From: a virus
Virus record (IMG/VR): IMGVR_UViG_3300029893_000401
Span: 1-39,810 of that record
DNA length: 39,810 nt
Strand: one strand, 5' to 3'
Below, one piece after another: positions 38,390-39,810 of the stretch. The notes under the pieces were generated by a model that worked only from the letters and a program-made list of their open reading frames with translations, was not told where the DNA came from and ran no database searches. The position numbers were made by a program, and so were the translations under genes. Within the stretch, counting starts at the first letter, position 1. Each line of letters opens with the position of its first letter.

Positions 38390-38820
38390 CACGCGGTCCT
38401 CCGCTCGGGGGCCGGCTCGGGATAGGCCAGCCAGGCCCACTCCGCGTACAGCTCCAGCGCGCGCTCGAACAGCGGGTCGCCGTCGCGGCGGCGGCCGGTG
38501 GCGTCCAGCTCGCGGTCCAGGGCGTCGATCTCGCGCCGCAGGCGACAGGCCGCCTGCTGGCGCAGCAGCGCCTCCAGCCGCTCCACCAGCCGGGCCAGGA
38601 TGGCCGAGGCCACGCCCCCGACCCGCTCGCCCCTGGCCAGCTTGTCCAGAGCGTCGAGGTACTGGCGCGTCTCCTCGCCCTTCGGCGTCCGCACGGGGCG
38701 CCCGGCCGCCTTGGCGACCCGGTGGCTGGCGATGGTGCGGATCGACCGCACGTTGAAGCCCTGCGACCTGGCGTCGGCCAGGACGTCGGCGATTTCGGTT
38801 TCGATGGTGGCTGTGGTCAT
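38389..38820 (-). CDS. GapR-like early protein
   Basis: A 143-residue protein. Residues 8-52 (IADVLADARSQGFNVRSIRT, then ETRQYLDALDKL) match the pattern of GapR/DUF2312, the alphaproteobacterial nucleoid protein that binds overtwisted DNA. The C-terminal part is helical (ILARLVERLEALLRQQAACR) and extra compared with GapR (about 90 residues). The ATG is 1 nt from the ner-like stop; an in-frame upstream Met overlaps that gene and is less likely. Confidence 0.55.
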   Translation of the reverse strand: MTTATIETEIADVLADARSQGFNVRSIRTIASHRVAKAAGRPVRTPKGEETRQYLDALDKLARGERVGGVASAILARLVERLEALLRQQAACRLRREIDALDRELDATGRRRDGDPLFERALELYAEWAWLAYPEPAPERRTA

Positions 38821-38821
38821 G

Positions 38822-39145
38822 TCAGGCTGCCTCCCCGCTTTGGACATTGCCCGCCCTGCGCCGCGTGGTACGCTGTGGTTCGCGCGTCCAGTGCAGCCGG
38901 TTGCCCGCGTCGTCGAACCGCTCGGGGAACAGCTGCCGGGGCGTGAGGCCCAGGGCCTCGGCGATGACCGCCTCCAGGTAGGACGAGGGTGCGGTCAGCG
39001 CGTGGCTCATGGCCTGCTGGGACACCCCCGCCTCGCCGGCCAGCCGGCGCAGCGAGGTGCCCCGAAGGCGCAACTGACCGACGACCCACACCCGCCGCTC
39101 GGCGGGGTTTTTCGGGACGCAGCGTCTTGTAGGTACGGTGGACAT
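38822..39145 (-). CDS. ner: Ner-like DNA-binding protein
   Basis: A 107-residue Ner/Nlp family protein. The HTH is TSLRRLAGEAGVSQQAMSHA followed by SSYLEAVIAEALGLTPRQLF, the Ner signature. It is the first early gene, as in Mu, where Ner represses early and repressor promoters after induction. The ATG at 39145 is preceded at the right distance by a promoter, so the mRNA would begin at or next to the ATG without a Shine-Dalgarno. An upstream in-frame ATG at 39196 lies above the promoter and is excluded. Confidence 0.85.
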   Translation of the reverse strand: MSTVPTRRCVPKNPAERRVWVVGQLRLRGTSLRRLAGEAGVSQQAMSHALTAPSSYLEAVIAEALGLTPRQLFPERFDDAGNRLHWTREPQRTTRRRAGNVQSGEAA

Positions 39146-39152
39146 GGCAAGG

Positions 39153-39181
39153 GTTATACATCGCAAAAACGGCGTTGGCAA
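39153..39181 (-). promoter_or_regulatory. Early promoter (Pe)
   Basis: Reading leftward, TTGCCA (39181-39176), a 17-bp spacer and TATAAC (39158-39153) match sigma70 boxes at 5 of 6 each. Seven bases separate the -10 from the ner ATG, so transcription would start at about the A of the ATG. Operator O1 lies 12 bp upstream. Confidence 0.75.
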
Positions 39182-39193
39182 GCAATTTCGGCG

Positions 39194-39203
39194 CATCCGA
39201 CTT
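39194..39203. promoter_or_regulatory. Operator O1
   Basis: catccgactt, one of four copies of a 10-bp motif in the control region. It lies just upstream of the early promoter -35 box. Confidence 0.7.
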
Positions 39204-39224
39204 GTGTGCGGACACGAGTTTTTG

Positions 39225-39238
39225 CGCTAACCGCTAAC
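39225..39238. repeat. Tandem heptamer in the control region
   Basis: CGCTAAC is repeated directly twice at 39225-39231 and 39232-39238, between O1 and the IHF site. It may be a Ner-binding site, but no further copies support this. Confidence 0.4.
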
Positions 39239-39247
39239 TCATTGATA
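39235..39247 (-). promoter_or_regulatory. IHF binding site
   Basis: On the minus strand TATCAATGAGTTA matches the IHF consensus WATCAANNNNTTR at every defined position. It lies between O1 and O2, the same place where IHF binds the Mu operator and stimulates the early promoter. Confidence 0.7.
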
Positions 39248-39263
39248 TTTGCGCCCTTTTCCA

Positions 39264-39273
39264 AAGTCGGATG
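39264..39273. promoter_or_regulatory. Operator O2
   Basis: aagtcggatg, inverted relative to O1. It contains the ATG at 39271, the upstream start candidate of the repressor gene. Confidence 0.7.
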
Positions 39274-39531
39274 CTCGGCCGTAGGCCGGATCCAATCATC
39301 CGACTTACGGTGCGGAAGTCGGATGCTGTGAGGTGGTCCGAGCGCCTGAAGGCGGCACGGAGTTTTTACGATGACAGCCAGGAGGCGATGGCGGCTCGCC
39401 TCGACGTCCCCTATCGGACATACCAAGGGTACGAAAACGATGTCTCTGAACCAAAAGCAAAGGTATTACAAAGACTTGTCGAACTTGGGTTCAATGGTCA
39501 GTGGCTGCTGACCGGCAAACATCGGGCCTGA
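39271..39531 (+). CDS. XRE-family repressor, CI/c-like
   Basis: An 86-residue HTH protein divergent from ner. WSERLKAARSFYDDSQEAMA, ARLDVPYRTYQGYENDVSEP and KVLQRLVELGFNGQWLLTG form a typical XRE domain with the common W-L-L-T-G end. It should keep the prophage silent by binding the four operators. The first ATG (39271) lies inside O2; the GTG at 39328 (VRWSERLK) lies just after O4 and may be the real start, giving 67 residues. It is far shorter than Mu c (196), so it has no separate oligomerisation or degradation domain. Confidence 0.75.
   Translation: MLGRRPDPIIRLTVRKSDAVRWSERLKAARSFYDDSQEAMAARLDVPYRTYQGYENDVSEPKAKVLQRLVELGFNGQWLLTGKHRA
39297..39325. promoter_or_regulatory. Operators O3 and O4, inverted pair
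   Basis: catccgactt (39297-39306) and aagtcggatg (39316-39325) are separated by 9 bp, giving a 29-bp dyad. It overlaps the 5' end of the repressor frame, suggesting autoregulation. Confidence 0.75.
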
Positions 39532-39777
39532 GACTGGCTTGGAGTGCCCCTCCGGACGTATACGATCGACCTATGCCGTCTGTCACCCTGGCGGGTCTGA
39601 TAGGGTCAGCCGAGCCCGACCACCCCGGGGCCAAATCGCCCGCCTCGCCCGACCAAATCCGACCATTCGGGGCCAAATCGCCCGCCTCGCCCGCCCGCCC
39701 CGAACACCGCAGAAACCCTACGTCTCCGCCCCACCCAGACGACTCACCCGAGGGGCCAAATCGGCCGCCTCCCCACA
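39532..39777. other. Non-coding right end
   Basis: There is no supported gene between the repressor stop and the terminus. A leftward open frame through here is only a by-product of the GC-rich end repeats. Confidence 0.6.
39627..39769. repeat. Right-end transposase-binding repeats (Mu attL analogue)
   Basis: Three copies face leftward: 39752-39769, identical to the left-end copy and 8 bp from the terminus at 39777; and 39669-39686 and 39627-39644, both ggggccaaatcgcccgcc, 42 bp apart. A half-like accaaatccgacc lies between them. One site at the end, then a gap, then two close sites is the layout of Mu attL (L1, L2, L3). Confidence 0.85.
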
Positions 39778-39810
39778 CTGCCCAGTCACCGGGCCGGCGC
39801 CGCGTCCTCG

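Larger units (their letters stand above)
6..39777. mobile_element. Mu-like transposable prophage, complete
   Basis: The interval begins with TGT and ends with ACA, so both termini read 5'-TGT inward. Eight bases in from each terminus sits the identical 18-mer GGCGGCCGATTTGGCCCC. Between them lies a full Mu-type gene set: repressor, ner, MuA, MuB, GemA, Mor-like activator, lysis, terminase, portal, MuF, protease, capsid, sheath, tube, tape measure, baseplate, fibres, com and methylase. The order matches Mu read in reverse. The five bases before position 6 (cgctc) and the five after 39777 (ctgcc) are not a target duplication, so either the flanks come from virion or edited sequence, or one boundary is a few bases off. 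Confidence 0.93.

Noticed and set aside
39491-39778. Leftward 95-codon open frame at the right end
   Set aside because: It is made of the transposase-binding end repeats, has no ribosome site, and would oppose the repressor gene.
1-39782. 5-bp target-site duplication
   Set aside because: cgctc and ctgcc do not match, and shifting the ends by a few bases does not give a match; too little flank is present on the left to decide.

Overview
This window is almost exactly one Mu-like transposable prophage of about 39.77 kb, from position 6 to 39777, in a very GC-rich genome. The host is probably an alphaproteobacterium: early phage proteins resemble GcrA, GapR and DnaA domain IV, and gene overlaps of the ATGA, TGATG and GTGA kind run throughout. 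The element lies reversed relative to the Mu map, with the com/methylase end at the left and the repressor/transposase end at the right. The two ends begin TGT followed, after the same 8-nt offset, by an identical 18-bp repeat. Two such repeats lie at the left end and three at the right, with the same asymmetric spacing as Mu attR and attL.

Right end (about 39.8-39.1 kb): transposase-binding repeats, a short rightward XRE repressor, a control region with four copies of a 10-bp operator and a consensus IHF site, and a leftward early promoter that should make a leaderless ner-like mRNA. Early region (39.1-24.8 kb, leftward): ner-like, GapR-like and small RNase H-fold genes, MuA transposase, MuB ATPase, paired winged-helix and LacI-type HTH proteins, a DnaA domain IV protein, DUF3164, small zinc proteins, a MazG-like enzyme, a four-repeat GcrA/Myb-like protein, a protein ending in a sliding-clamp motif, GemA and a Mor-like activator. 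Two rightward, less GC-rich morons interrupt this operon at 36.6 and 37.8 kb.

Late region (24.8-0.15 kb, leftward, from a candidate sigma70 promoter at 24.81-24.84 kb): M15 endolysin and membrane proteins; small and large terminase; portal; a MuF head protein with a PBECR2-like nuclease tail; protease with nested scaffold; capsid; Mu-type contractile tail (gp36 to gp48, including a chaperone with the Mu -2 frameshift run GGGGGCGA); a seven Asp-box propeller fibre; and com overlapping a Dam-type methylase.

The most unusual signals are: (1) a dispersed family of about 42-45 bp double-hairpin repeats, at least eight complete copies plus a tandem array, mostly inside coding sequence, whose stems covary; (2) a group of early proteins resembling host cell-cycle and replication regulators; (3) a 382-bp gap in the late region with a near-consensus opposite-strand promoter feeding two perfect hairpins (candidate small RNA) and an 18-bp perfect palindrome; (4) a G10 tract whose slippage would fuse a zinc protein to a membrane peptide. 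All family calls come from reading the sequence; no database search was run.
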